Assembly: GCA_910585385.1 (NCBI GenBank)
Contig: CAJUDV010000018.1
Location: 1 to 44,329 of the forward strand
Direction of reading: 5' to 3'
DNA: 44,329 nucleotides
Source: an uncultured Oscillibacter sp.
GTDB lineage: Bacteria > Bacillota > Clostridia > Oscillospirales > Oscillospiraceae
Made by a program: the position numbers and the translations under genes. Below the pieces are notes generated by a model. The model was not told the DNA's origin. It was given only the letters and a program-made list of their open reading frames with translations, and did not search any database. This document shows, piece after piece, positions 8,071-15,814 of this stretch; position 1 is the stretch's first letter; each line of letters starts with the position of its first letter.

Positions 8071-8108
8071 AAAAAAACGGGGCCCCGGTTTTCCGGGGCC
8101 CCGTTTTT
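8071..8108. terminator. Shared bidirectional terminator between sigma modules
   Basis: A perfect 12-bp GC stem (8077-8088 with 8093-8104) with a TTTT loop is bounded by A7 and T5. It sits between the two convergent anti-sigma genes and can serve both strands. Confidence 0.93.
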
Positions 8109-9154
8109 CACTTCTCTAGTCCGATGGAATCCGCCAGCCAGCGGCCCTCAACATAGTTCAGCAGCATGGACACATAGGTCATGGAGTCCTCGGTGCTGAT
8201 CCGGTGCCGGACGGACACCACCGCGGAGGAAGGGGCCTGGTCGTCGTCGGGGGTGATGTCCACCCCGGCGATGCTGACATCGCCGGACACATCCTCCCCG
8301 TAGAGATCCACCGAGGCGTCCTCCGCCAGCAGCGCCTGCGCCTCCGGCGTCCAGTTGTCGGAGAACACCGCCGGCAGCAGGGCGTCCACCGTCTCCCGCA
8401 AGGACGTCATCCATGTCGGGACGGCCACGTCCGCTGGAACGGGCTGGAAGGAAGCGGCCATGTCGGAAAAGTTCACCCCGTGGCCCTCGGCGGCCTCGGT
8501 GAAGTACCTGGCGGTGAGAACGAAGACTCCGCCCCGGCGGTCGTCCACCAGCGTGACGGCGGCGTTGGCCGCGTCCCACTCCGCGCCGGACGCATCCCCC
8601 ACCCAGGCGTTTAAGACCGCCCGTCCCTCCAAAGACGGCTGGTCCTCCACCATGCTGAATTCCGCCTCCAGAGCTCCGCGGCTCTCCTCCAGCGCCGCCT
8701 CCAGGGAGACGCCCGGACGGTGAGAGACGGTGAGGGAGCACTCCGGCAGCCCCTCCGGAGAGGGGACGCGGGGCCGGACGGCGTAGCCGCTCTCCTCCCA
8801 GACGCCGCAGTAGATTTCCTCATTGATATAGAGGATGAAGTCATCCGCGGCCTCGTCCCGGCCGGGACCGTAGTCAATCGCCACCAGATGCAGCTCTCCA
8901 ATCTCCCCGCCGGTGAGGGCCAGAACCTCCGGGGCCGGCTGAACCGCGTCCGGCGGAGGCGTGGTATCCGGCGTCACCGGCGGAGCGGTCCGCCGGACCG
9001 TATAGACCGCCAGCGTACACAGCACCGCAAGGCACGCCGCCGCGGCCAGACCGCCCCATCGGACCACAGGAGCCTTCCGCCTTCTCTCGCTGCGCTCCAG
9101 CAGCGCCGGGTCCGTGGCGCCGATGGCCAAAAACAGCCGTTCCTCTTTTCTCAT
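8108..9154 (-). CDS. Membrane anti-sigma-like protein, partner of second ECF sigma
   Basis: The start ATG 9154 overlaps the stop of the sigma gene by four bases (ATGA) and has GGAGGG nearby; the frame continues upstream antisense-like but those residues are spurious. In the 348-residue protein, residues 1-30 are cytoplasmic ('MRKEERLFLAIGATDPALLE'), ~32-50 one membrane helix, then a Pro/Thr linker and a large exported domain. It is not obviously homologous in its outer domain to the other anti-sigma protein but has the same topology and gene order. It has no recognisable zinc motif. The function is inferred from coupling and topology. Confidence 0.75.
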   Translation of the reverse strand: MRKEERLFLAIGATDPALLERSERRRKAPVVRWGGLAAAACLAVLCTLAVYTVRRTAPPVTPDTTPPPDAVQPAPEVLALTGGEIGELHLVAIDYGPGRDEAADDFILYINEEIYCGVWEESGYAVRPRVPSPEGLPECSLTVSHRPGVSLEAALEESRGALEAEFSMVEDQPSLEGRAVLNAWVGDASGAEWDAANAAVTLVDDRRGGVFVLTARYFTEAAEGHGVNFSDMAASFQPVPADVAVPTWMTSLRETVDALLPAVFSDNWTPEAQALLAEDASVDLYGEDVSGDVSIAGVDITPDDDQAPSSAVVSVRHRISTEDSMTYVSMLLNYVEGRWLADSIGLEK

Positions 9155-9711
9155 AGGGCATATCCCTCCTGTTCCAAGTGACGCCGCAGCTTCTCCCGGG
9201 TGCGGTAGAGGCTGGTCTTCACAGTGTTCAGCTTCAGGCCATAGCGCCCGGCGATCTCCGCCAGGGACTCGCCGTACCAGTACCGCCGGAGAAACACGTC
9301 GCAGTCCCGGGGCGGCAGAGCGTAGAGAAAGCGGTTGATCTCCGCCTCCAGCTCCCCGTCCTCCACCGCCTGGGCGGCGCTGGGGACGACTGGGACGCAT
9401 CCTCCCAATTCCTCCAGCACCAGGGGCAGCTCTCCCCCGCCCCGCTTCTCCGCCCGGTCCGCCCGAAAGCGGTTGAAGGCCAGCCTCCGGGCGATCTTCC
9501 CAAGGAAGGGCGCCAGATATTGGGGGCGGTTGTCCGGTATGGCGTTCCACGCCCCCAGCCAGGTGTCGTTGACGCACTCCTCCGCGTCCCGGACGCTGGA
9601 CAGCAAGTTGTAGGCGATGGCGTAACAGTATCCGCCGTATTTCCGGCTGGTCTCCGCGATGGCGTCGCCGCTGCGCCGCCAGTACAGCTCCACAATGCGG
9701 CTGTCGTCCAT
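9151..9711 (-). CDS. ECF-type RNA polymerase sigma factor (second)
   Basis: A sigma-70-like protein of 186 residues. ATG 9711 is chosen because AGGAG lies nine bases upstream; the ATG three codons earlier abuts the site. Region 2 (~10-80) shows 'YCYAIAYNLLSSVRDAEECV' and 'PFLGKIARRLAFNRFR'. Region 4 (~120-180) has 'LPPRDCDVFLRRYWYGESLA' and a helix-turn-helix near 'YGLKLNTVKTSLYRTREKL'. This is the subgroup commonly paired with DUF4179-like anti-sigmas in clostridia. It is coupled to the following membrane protein and convergent with the first sigma/anti-sigma pair. Confidence 0.92.
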   Translation of the reverse strand: MDDSRIVELYWRRSGDAIAETSRKYGGYCYAIAYNLLSSVRDAEECVNDTWLGAWNAIPDNRPQYLAPFLGKIARRLAFNRFRADRAEKRGGGELPLVLEELGGCVPVVPSAAQAVEDGELEAEINRFLYALPPRDCDVFLRRYWYGESLAEIAGRYGLKLNTVKTSLYRTREKLRRHLEQEGYAL

Positions 9712-9864
9712 CCCGATCATCTCCTCTCAAAACAGTATTAAAGGCCTTTCACCCATCAAGTCAAAAACGGCGGGAAAAGGTTCTCCTGAATCTAAAATTT
9801 TATCACGCCCCAGAGGACTCCCAGCAAAATGCGCAATAGGACGCTCCCGGACAGCCTTCCCCAC

Positions 9865-9894
9865 TTTACACCGCTCCACCGGTTGTGCTACAAT
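9865..9894 (+). promoter_or_regulatory. Promoter for thioesterase gene
   Basis: TTTACA (9865-9870) and TACAAT (9889-9894), 18 bases apart with a TG one base before the -10 box, lie about 38 bases ahead of the thioesterase start. Confidence 0.6.
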
Positions 9895-9931
9895 AGGCTT
9901 TATTTCAATGATTGGCGGAAGGAGACCAAAT

Positions 9932-10345
9932 ATGTTGGATTTTGAGAAGATCGTGAAGTACCGCAACCAGCGCAACCGCTTTGCACGCAAGCTGGGCATC
10001 GTGGTGGAGTCCATCTCCCCCGGCGCCGCCCGGGTGACAAAAACCATTGAGGAGGACGACCTGAATCCCCTGGGCCGGGCCCACGGCGGGGTCTACTTCA
10101 CCCTGGCGGACTCCGCCGCCGGCTCCGCCATGGTATCCAGAGGCTACACGGCGGTAACCATGAGCGCCAGCTACAATTTCTTCCGCAGCGCGGAGGCGGG
10201 AGACGTGGTCACTGCCGAGGCGTCGGAGGTGAAGGCCGGAAAGACCATCTGCGTCTATGACGTGCGTGTCACAGACCAGAACGGCAATCTGCTGGGCACG
10301 GGGACGTTTACCTTTTACCAGCTGGGGGAGAAGATCGAGATCTGA
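9932..10345 (+). CDS. PaaI-type hotdog-fold thioesterase
   Basis: Acyl-CoA thioester hydrolase of the hotdog superfamily. ATG 9932 follows GAAGGAGA by seven bases; the open frame runs upstream without support. At 137 residues it matches the family size. 'NPLGRAHGGVYFTLADSAAG' (residues ~47-66) is the catalytic helix region with the HGG motif, followed by 'MSASYNFFRSAEAGD' and 'GKTICVYDVRVTDQNG', the strands of the hotdog sheet. The biological substrate (aryl- or medium-chain acyl-CoA) is not predictable. The gene appears to be a single transcription unit with its own promoter and a GC hairpin after the stop. Confidence 0.9.
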   Translation: MLDFEKIVKYRNQRNRFARKLGIVVESISPGAARVTKTIEEDDLNPLGRAHGGVYFTLADSAAGSAMVSRGYTAVTMSASYNFFRSAEAGDVVTAEASEVKAGKTICVYDVRVTDQNGNLLGTGTFTFYQLGEKIEI

Positions 10346-10347
10346 GA

Positions 10348-10374
10348 GGGCGGCGGCAGGCCGCCCCTTTTCTT
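10348..10374 (+). terminator. Terminator after thioesterase
   Basis: GGGCGGC (10348-10354) pairs with GCCGCCC (10360-10366), followed by CTTTTCTTT. It lies three bases beyond the thioesterase stop. Confidence 0.75.
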
Positions 10375-10701
10375 TGCGGCTCCAGGCTCTCCGGCAGCCG
10401 GCGCGCAGGTTCCCATCCCGTTCCACAGGCCCCCCGGCGCACGATCCGTTGGCTCCGGTTCAGGCCGGTCTCCTGGAGGCAGTGGACGCTATTCAGAACC
10501 TACCGCCAGAGGACCTCTCCGTTTACACGGTATTTTTACATTTTCATTGGAATTTTTCAACAGAACTTTCATATTTCGCCCAAATATTTTCTCTGTTAAA
10601 TTTTTGTCTGTGATGTGATAAAATACCTTTTGAAATCAAAAGACCATCAAAAAATAGTTATCCATGGTTGAACGTTGTCTCAAAGGTCTGGGCAAACTAT
10701 A
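10375..10701. other. Intergenic stretch without a supported gene
   Basis: About 330 bases between the thioesterase terminator and the glnS terminator. The first half is GC-rich; the second half (10520-10680) is distinctly AT-rich. I find no start codon with a ribosome site, tRNA-like fold or convincing promoter pair here. Confidence 0.5.
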
Positions 10702-10732
10702 AACGCCCGGAGCGCAGTGCGCTCCGGGCGTT
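10702..10732. terminator. Terminator after glnS
   Basis: A 15-bp perfect stem (10702-10716 with 10718-10732) is followed on the minus strand by TATAGTTT. On the plus strand it is followed by GCTCTTATTTTTT. Position just past the glnS stop indicates it ends that gene. Confidence 0.8.
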
Positions 10733-10736
10733 GCTC

Positions 10737-12434
10737 TTATTTTTTAAAGCTGTCTTTCAAGCTCACGCTGCGGTTGAACACCAGACGTCCCGGCTCTGAG
10801 TCCTTGTTGTCCAGACAGAAGTACCCCAGCCGCATAAACTGAAACCCGGCTGGGACCGCTGCCTCCGCAAGGCCGGCCTCCACCTTGCAGCCGGTGAGGA
10901 TCTCCAGGGAGTTGGGGTTCAGGCACTCCAGAAAATCCCTGTCCGCCGCATCGGGGGCCTCGTCGGCAAACAGGTTGTCGTAGAGCCGGACCTCGGCATC
11001 CACGGCAGTCTCCGCGTCCACCCAGTGGATGGTGGCGCCCTTCACCTTCCGGCCATCGGCAGGGTCGCCGCCCCGGCTGTCCGGGTCATACTCGCACAAA
11101 ACCTCCATCACGTTTCCGGCCTCGTCCTTGACACAGCCGGTGCAGGTGATGAGATACGCGCCCTTCAAGCGGCACTCCGGGCCGCCTGGGTAGAGACGCT
11201 TGTACTTGGGAACCGGGGTCTCCATGAAGTCGTCCTCCTCAATCCAGAGCGTTCTGGAGAAGGCCACCTCACGGGTGCCGGCGGCGGGGTCCACGGGGTT
11301 ATTCTCCACCGTCACCGTCTCCGCCTTTCCCTCCGGGTAGTTGGTGATGGTCAGCTTGACGGGCCGGAGGACGGCCATGACCCGCTCCGCCGTCTCGTTC
11401 AGGTCCTCCCGGAGACAGTGCTCCAGGAAACCGTACTCCACAATATTGGCGGACTTGGCCACGCCGATGCGCTCACAGAAATTCCGAATGGACCGAGGAG
11501 TGTAGCCCCGGCGGCGCAGGCCGCAGAGAGTAGGCATCCGGGGGTCGTCCCAGCCGGAGACACGCCCCTCCTCCACAAGACGCCGGAGCTTGCGCTTACT
11601 CATCACCGTGTGGTCGATGCCAAGGCGTGCAAACTCAATCTGCCGGGGCTTGGCGGGCAGGTCACAGTTGTCCACCACCCAGTTGTACAGGGGCCGGTGG
11701 TTCTCAAACTCCAAAGAGCACAGGCTGTGGGTGATGCCCTCCAGGGCGTCCTGAATGGGGTGGGCGAAGTCATACATGGGATAGATGCACCACTTGTCCC
11801 CGTAGCGGTGGTGAGGCAGGTGGTTGATACGGTAGATCACCGGGTCCCGCATGTTGAAATTGCCGCTGGCCAGGTCGATCTTGGCCCGCAGGGTCATGGC
11901 CCCATCGGGAAACTCACCGCTTCTCATCCGCTGAAAGAGGTCCAGACTCTCCTCCACAGGCCGGTCCCGGTAGGGACTGCGGGCGGGCACGCCCACGCTG
12001 CCCCGGTACTCCCTGAACTCCTCCGGGCTCAGCTGGCACACGTAGGCCAGGCCCTTTTTGATGAGGCCCACCGCCTGGCGGTAGTCCTCCTCAAAGTAGT
12101 CGGAGCCGTAGAAAAACCGGTCCCCCCAGTCGAAGCCCAGCCAGTGGATGTCCTCCTTGATGGCCTCCACAAACTCCTCGTCCTCCTTGGTGGGGTTGGT
12201 GTCATCCATCCGAAGGTTGCAAAGGCCGCCGTATTTCTCTGCGGTGCCGAAGTCAATGGTCAGGGCCTTGCAGTGGCCAATGTGCAGGTAGCCGTTGGGC
12301 TCCGGCGGAAACCGGGTGTGGACGGTCATCCCCTCGTACTGCCCGCCGGGGGCGATGTCCTCCTCAATAAAAGCGTGGATGAAGTTGCGGCCCTCCGCCG
12401 CCTCCTCCCGCATGGTTTTGATGTCCTCTACCAT
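10737..12434 (-). CDS. glnS: Glutaminyl-tRNA synthetase
   Basis: Charges tRNA(Gln) with glutamine in the cytoplasm. ATG 12434 has GGGAGG eight bases upstream and gives 565 residues, the normal GlnRS size. The class I signatures are clear: 'PPEPNGYLHIGH' with HIGH at residues 51-54, and the KMSKS-loop variant 'VMSKRKL'. 'RMDDTNPTKE' is the GlnRS-type extension of the Rossmann domain, distinguishing it from GluRS. The C-terminal half carries the two beta-barrel anticodon-binding domain ('GYFCLDNKDS', 'VFNRSVSLKDS'). It is a single gene with its own promoter. Many clostridia instead make Gln-tRNA by amidation, so both routes may exist here. Confidence 0.97.
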   Translation of the reverse strand: MVEDIKTMREEAAEGRNFIHAFIEEDIAPGGQYEGMTVHTRFPPEPNGYLHIGHCKALTIDFGTAEKYGGLCNLRMDDTNPTKEDEEFVEAIKEDIHWLGFDWGDRFFYGSDYFEEDYRQAVGLIKKGLAYVCQLSPEEFREYRGSVGVPARSPYRDRPVEESLDLFQRMRSGEFPDGAMTLRAKIDLASGNFNMRDPVIYRINHLPHHRYGDKWCIYPMYDFAHPIQDALEGITHSLCSLEFENHRPLYNWVVDNCDLPAKPRQIEFARLGIDHTVMSKRKLRRLVEEGRVSGWDDPRMPTLCGLRRRGYTPRSIRNFCERIGVAKSANIVEYGFLEHCLREDLNETAERVMAVLRPVKLTITNYPEGKAETVTVENNPVDPAAGTREVAFSRTLWIEEDDFMETPVPKYKRLYPGGPECRLKGAYLITCTGCVKDEAGNVMEVLCEYDPDSRGGDPADGRKVKGATIHWVDAETAVDAEVRLYDNLFADEAPDAADRDFLECLNPNSLEILTGCKVEAGLAEAAVPAGFQFMRLGYFCLDNKDSEPGRLVFNRSVSLKDSFKK

Positions 12435-12480
12435 GTAGCGTTCCTCCCTTGCGTACAACAGGATCTTTGCATAGGGCTAT

Positions 12481-12509
12481 ATTATACAAGCTCCCGGCAA
12501 AAATTGCAA
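12481..12509 (-). promoter_or_regulatory. SigA-type promoter for glnS
   Basis: TTGCAA (12504-12509) and a perfect TATAAT (12481-12486) on the minus strand with a 17-base spacer, about 45 bases ahead of the glnS start. It lies right behind the sigE stop. Confidence 0.75.
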
Positions 12510-12515
12510 GGGGAT

Positions 12516-13229
12516 TCAGCTCATGCGCAGGATCTCCTTTTTCAGCCGGGAGATGATGCGCTTCTCCAGCCGGGAGATATAGCTCTGGGAGATGCCCAGT
12601 TGGTCTGCCACCTCCTTTTGTGTCTGCTCCCGCCCGCCGCCCAGGCCAAAGCGCAGAGTGATAATCTGCTTTTCCCGGGGAGAGAGGGCGTTGATAGCCG
12701 CCGCCAGCAGGCTCCGCTCCACGTCCTCCTCAATAGGGCGCATCACCGTATCCTCCTCCGTACCCAGCACATCGGAGAGCAGCAGCTCGTTGCCGTCCCA
12801 GTCCGTGTTCAACGGCTCGTCAAAGGAGACCTCCCCCTTGCGGTTGGCGTTCTTCCGCAGGTACATCAGAATCTCGTTCTCAATGCACCGGGAGGCATAG
12901 GTGGCCAGCTTGATATTTTTGTCCGCCCGGTAGGTCCCCACCGCCTTGATGAGGCCGATGGTACCGATGGAGATCAGATCCTCGATGTTGATGCCCGTAT
13001 TCTCAAACCGGCGGGCGATATACACTACCAGCCGCAGGTTGTGCTCGATGAGCTTCTTCCGGGCCTCTTCGTCCTCCAGACGCCCCACCAGCTCCGCCTC
13101 CCGCTCCCGGCTCAGGGGCGGCGGCAGAGTATCGCTGCCGCCGATATAGTGGATCTCCGCCTCCGGCAGCACTCCCCACCGCCGCAGCAGCCCCAGCAGT
13201 CCTGAAAGACTTCTTCGCAACGCTTCCAT
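12516..13229 (-). CDS. sigE: Sporulation sigma factor SigE (pro-sigma E)
   Basis: Mother-cell-specific sigma factor of early sporulation. ATG 13229 follows GGAGGAG by three to five bases. The 237 residues match SigE. Residues ~1-30 form the amphipathic pro-sequence removed by SpoIIGA, and the junction motif 'HYIGGSDTLPPPLS' at ~27-40 is characteristic. Region 2 reads 'FENTGINIEDLISIGTIGLI' and 'IKLATYASRCIENEILMYLR', which are near-invariant in SigE. Region 4 has 'LSPREKQIITLRFGL' and an HTH near 'QKEVADQLGISQSYISRLEK'. It lies directly downstream of spoIIGA, the canonical spoIIG arrangement, showing that the organism sporulates. Confidence 0.97.
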   Translation of the reverse strand: MEALRRSLSGLLGLLRRWGVLPEAEIHYIGGSDTLPPPLSREREAELVGRLEDEEARKKLIEHNLRLVVYIARRFENTGINIEDLISIGTIGLIKAVGTYRADKNIKLATYASRCIENEILMYLRKNANRKGEVSFDEPLNTDWDGNELLLSDVLGTEEDTVMRPIEEDVERSLLAAAINALSPREKQIITLRFGLGGGREQTQKEVADQLGISQSYISRLEKRIISRLKKEILRMS

Positions 13230-14100
13230 GGTCTCCTCCTTTTTTGACTTCGCCGCCCCACAGGGCCGTGTATCCGTCTCCCAGAGTCGTGGGCGACAGC
13301 GCCGCCGTCAGTCCGGAATACCGCTTTCCGCCAATCTCCACCCAATCCAGCCGCACCGCCAGCAGCAGTCCCCCCGCCCCCACCGCGTGATAGGGCAGCA
13401 GATGGGGCCGCAGCTCCGGCGATGCTTGCCGCAAAGGCTCCAGTACGTCCGCCGGGGACCTCAGACGCTCCGGCAACAGCAGCCGCCGGGCCTCCGGGGA
13501 CAGAAGGCTCTCCAGGGCGCCGGGGGCCGCCACCAGCACCGCCTCTCCGCTCCCCGGCTCCCGAAGGCCATTGCCAGTGTCCCACAGGGCCATCAGCGTG
13601 ACGGCCCGGCCATTCAGACCGGCCCGGACCGGCAGAAGCCGGCCCGCCATCCCATGCCTGGCGGAGGCCCGGAACGCCACCGCCAGCACCAGATAGGCTG
13701 CCGCCGCGGCAGCCAGCAGCACCTTGGCGTCCACATCCGTGTAAAAAACGCCGTTCACCACCGGCACCCGGCTCCCCGCCAGCAGTCCCATCGCCAGCAC
13801 GCACCCGGCCATGGCGCTGGAGACCACAAACAGCAGCAGCGCCAGCCGGAAAAACCGCTCCTCTCCGCCAAAGGCCGCCACAGCCAGCAGCACACCCGCC
13901 GCCATCTTCACCGGCGGGGAGGCCAGGAATCCACATCCCGGCAAAAACACCGCTGCGGCATAGGCCCCTCCGGCCAGGGCCGCCAACAGATACCGCCTCC
14001 GCCGAAGGGGGATTCCCGCCAGCCTGCCCGTTACCAGCAAAAGCAGATAATCCATCACCGCGTTTAAAACAAACACGCTGTCTATGTACACCACCGTCAC
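13003..14100 (-). CDS. spoIIGA: SpoIIGA, pro-sigma E processing protease (extended frame)
   Basis: Membrane aspartic protease that cleaves pro-SigE at the forespore septum. Start GTG 14100 is supported by GAGGAGG seven bases upstream. Residues ~1-145 contain about five membrane helices. The soluble domain has the catalytic Asp174 in 'LWDTGNGLREP'. A usual SpoIIGA has about 300 residues, and the homologous end ('GDGYTALWGG', residue ~280) falls just before sigE. Here, however, the frame stays open 75 codons into sigE (13003-13229), giving 365 residues with an Ala/Gly/Arg-rich tail. The tail may be a chance extension in GC-rich DNA or a genuine overlap; identity of the main part is firm. Confidence 0.88.
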   Translation of the reverse strand: MTVVYIDSVFVLNAVMDYLLLLVTGRLAGIPLRRRRYLLAALAGGAYAAAVFLPGCGFLASPPVKMAAGVLLAVAAFGGEERFFRLALLLFVVSSAMAGCVLAMGLLAGSRVPVVNGVFYTDVDAKVLLAAAAAAYLVLAVAFRASARHGMAGRLLPVRAGLNGRAVTLMALWDTGNGLREPGSGEAVLVAAPGALESLLSPEARRLLLPERLRSPADVLEPLRQASPELRPHLLPYHAVGAGGLLLAVRLDWVEIGGKRYSGLTAALSPTTLGDGYTALWGGEVKKGGDHGSVAKKSFRTAGAAAAVGSAAGGGDPLYRRQRYSAAAPEPGAGGGAGGASGGRRGPEEAHRAQPAAGSVYRPPV

Positions 14101-14130
14101 GGCCCCGCCTCCTCTTTGTCCGATGGGGTT

Positions 14131-14165
14131 ATTATAGGGCAGGCCCTGGAAAAAAGCGGTCGCAA
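14131..14165 (-). promoter_or_regulatory. Possible spoIIG promoter
   Basis: On the minus strand TATAAT (14131-14136) lies 30 bases ahead of spoIIGA. No -35 box stands at 17 bases, but TTGCGA (14160-14165) occurs at 23. The spoIIG promoter of Bacillus has a similarly over-long spacer and needs Spo0A, so this may be an analogous activated promoter. No perfect Spo0A box is visible. Confidence 0.4.
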
Positions 14166-14481
14166 AATGGGGGCGGCGGGGTCAATGTCATGAAGTTGAG
14201 GATTTTGCGCGCCATACTGCTTTCTGAACCTTCCAAACGAGGGTTTTTCACTTGTATTGAAATCATATATCGTTTCAAAATGAAAACTTGTGATACATCG
14301 GATTTCCAATAGCCCGCGGCAGAGTTTCCGCAAACTTTTAGAACTTTTCCTGTTCTCTGGCACCGCCGCATCAAAGCGTTCCTCCACCCAATTGGATCGC
14401 GTCAGTCTCCACTTATAGTGGTCACTCTCATCCAGGAAAAGCTCCACTGATGATCTCTCCCTCTCTAAAATCGCTAAAACA
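14166..14481. other. Intergenic stretch, one unconfirmed open frame
   Basis: A minus-strand frame from GTG 14447 (GGGAG nine bases upstream) runs 116 codons into the spoIIGA start. Its product has no family features that I recognise and its composition is irregular, with a second, equally open frame overlapping (14132-14374). I see no other gene; part may be leader for spoIIGA. Confidence 0.3.
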
Positions 14482-14517
14482 GGGTTTCAAAGGCAGTCAC
14501 GCCTTTGAAACCCTTTT
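14482..14517 (-). terminator. Terminator of the LacI-controlled operon
   Basis: A 13-bp stem GGGTTTCAAAGGC (14482-14494) / complement (14501-14513) is followed on the minus strand by TGTTTTAGCG and preceded by AAAA. It lies 18 bases after the stop of the last operon gene. Confidence 0.85.
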
Positions 14518-14534
14518 CTCATTGTGGTCCGCTA

Positions 14535-15797
14535 TTACCAGAGGTTTCCTGCGGCATCAAACGGCCACTCCTCCGGCTCACTAACCACCTGTATGTCACT
14601 GCGTCCCGCGAGTTCAGGCAGCATGGATTCACTGACCATAATATCAATCACGTGGAGCGTATCCGGTATACGAATAATCCGCAGGTTGTTCAGATCAATC
14701 CCGGTGCTGATTTTGACCGCACACTGAATGGCCGCTTTGTCGTTTTTCATATGCATTGGCATATGCTGATTCCCGCAGGAGGTCAGGGAGTTTGGGTAGG
14801 TCTCATCGGTATCGGCTTTATCCAATACCCGCTGCGTGGTGACGTCTGCCGCTTCAATGCCAATGAAGTTGCCGTGTGTGGCATCAGTCAGATCCAGAAC
14901 AACCACACGCTTTGCAGTAAAGTTGGGTTTTCCGGTGTAATACTGACAGAAACGCCCTGTAATATTGGGGTCCATTCCATCCCCACTGATGTCTTTTCCC
15001 ATCCGATCTACAACCAGCACATCAGCGCTGCCGGGCAACAAACGGGGCATCTTGGCCTTGGCATCCAAAAGGAGCCCGGGCTCCTCCTTGCGGATGCCAT
15101 CCGGGGTCAGGGCCACAATACGATTCGTCTGATCATAGGCATTTTCTATGATAGCCAGGCCAAAGAGAATATTCGCATGATCCAAAATCGCATTTCCAAA
15201 CAGCGGTATCAGCCGATGAAACTGGTCAAATCCCATCTGGTGTACATATTCCGCCTGCTTCTGCTTGCCCAAGCCGATGGTCATCATCTTCATCAGGCCG
15301 CTTTCATAAGGAGCTACAAATACAGGATGGGGTTTTATGCGGTTTACCACAATAATCCCGTCGGCCTGCGCCGCATTTTTTTCGATTTGAACCGGATAGC
15401 CCTCCGGCGTCTGAGCAATCACTTGGGTCTCCATAGAGCTGTAGATGGGGCAACCACAGGTCTCCTCCGTCACGCCGAGAGCAGTCAGTACGGCGCGCTG
15501 TCCCTCGGCCGTCGCCCCGCCATGACTTCCCATGGCCGGTATCAAAAACGGCTCGGCCCCCTGTTCTTTGCAAAAGTCCACGATTGCCCGCATGATCACT
15601 GGCAGATTGGCAATTCCACGGCTACCGCACGTAATGGCGATCCGCATGCCCTTATGGATACCATGGGGGAATCCGTTGCCCAACTGCCCCCGAATTTCCC
15701 CCGGGACATCCTGGACAACCGTATTGTCAAACGTCTGCCGTATCCGCACCATCCGGGGCAGGTAAATGCTTTTCAAAATATCGCTTACTGCGCTCAT
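14535..15797 (-). CDS. LarA-like (DUF2088/lactate racemase family) protein
   Basis: A 420-residue member of the nickel-pincer racemase family, which racemises or epimerises 2-hydroxy acids. ATG 15797 has GGGAG seven bases upstream. Candidate active-site residues are His92 in 'GSHGGATAEGQ', His157 in 'NRIKPHPVF', Lys170 in 'SGLMKMMTIGLG' and His186 in 'YVHQMG'. The Lys-to-His gap of 16 equals that of K184/H200 in LarA of Lactiplantibacillus. The N-terminal domain ('ITCGSRGIANLPVIMRAIVD') matches the DUF2088 Rossmann-like half. It is the last gene of the operon, 17 bases after the permease. LarB, LarC and LarE, which build the cofactor, are not in the window, so cofactor use is unproven. The true substrate is likely not lactate given the setting. 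Confidence 0.8.
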   Translation of the reverse strand: MSAVSDILKSIYLPRMVRIRQTFDNTVVQDVPGEIRGQLGNGFPHGIHKGMRIAITCGSRGIANLPVIMRAIVDFCKEQGAEPFLIPAMGSHGGATAEGQRAVLTALGVTEETCGCPIYSSMETQVIAQTPEGYPVQIEKNAAQADGIIVVNRIKPHPVFVAPYESGLMKMMTIGLGKQKQAEYVHQMGFDQFHRLIPLFGNAILDHANILFGLAIIENAYDQTNRIVALTPDGIRKEEPGLLLDAKAKMPRLLPGSADVLVVDRMGKDISGDGMDPNITGRFCQYYTGKPNFTAKRVVVLDLTDATHGNFIGIEAADVTTQRVLDKADTDETYPNSLTSCGNQHMPMHMKNDKAAIQCAVKISTGIDLNNLRIIRIPDTLHVIDIMVSESMLPELAGRSDIQVVSEPEEWPFDAAGNLW

Positions 15798-15814
15798 ATG
15801 ATTTCTCCCGCCTC

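Noticed and set aside
8108..9730. 540-codon minus frame suggesting a sigma/anti-sigma fusion
   Set aside because: The upstream part is the wrong frame over the sigma gene; the true anti-sigma start is the ATG overlapping the sigma stop at 9154.
11025..13205. 726-codon plus-strand open frame over glnS and sigE
   Set aside because: Antisense to two unmistakable genes, spans an intergenic promoter, and the composition is that of a GC-rich shadow frame.
14097..14447. 116-codon gene upstream of spoIIGA
   Set aside because: It has a plausible start but irregular composition, overlaps an equally open second frame and the spoIIGA promoter region; kept only as an unconfirmed frame.
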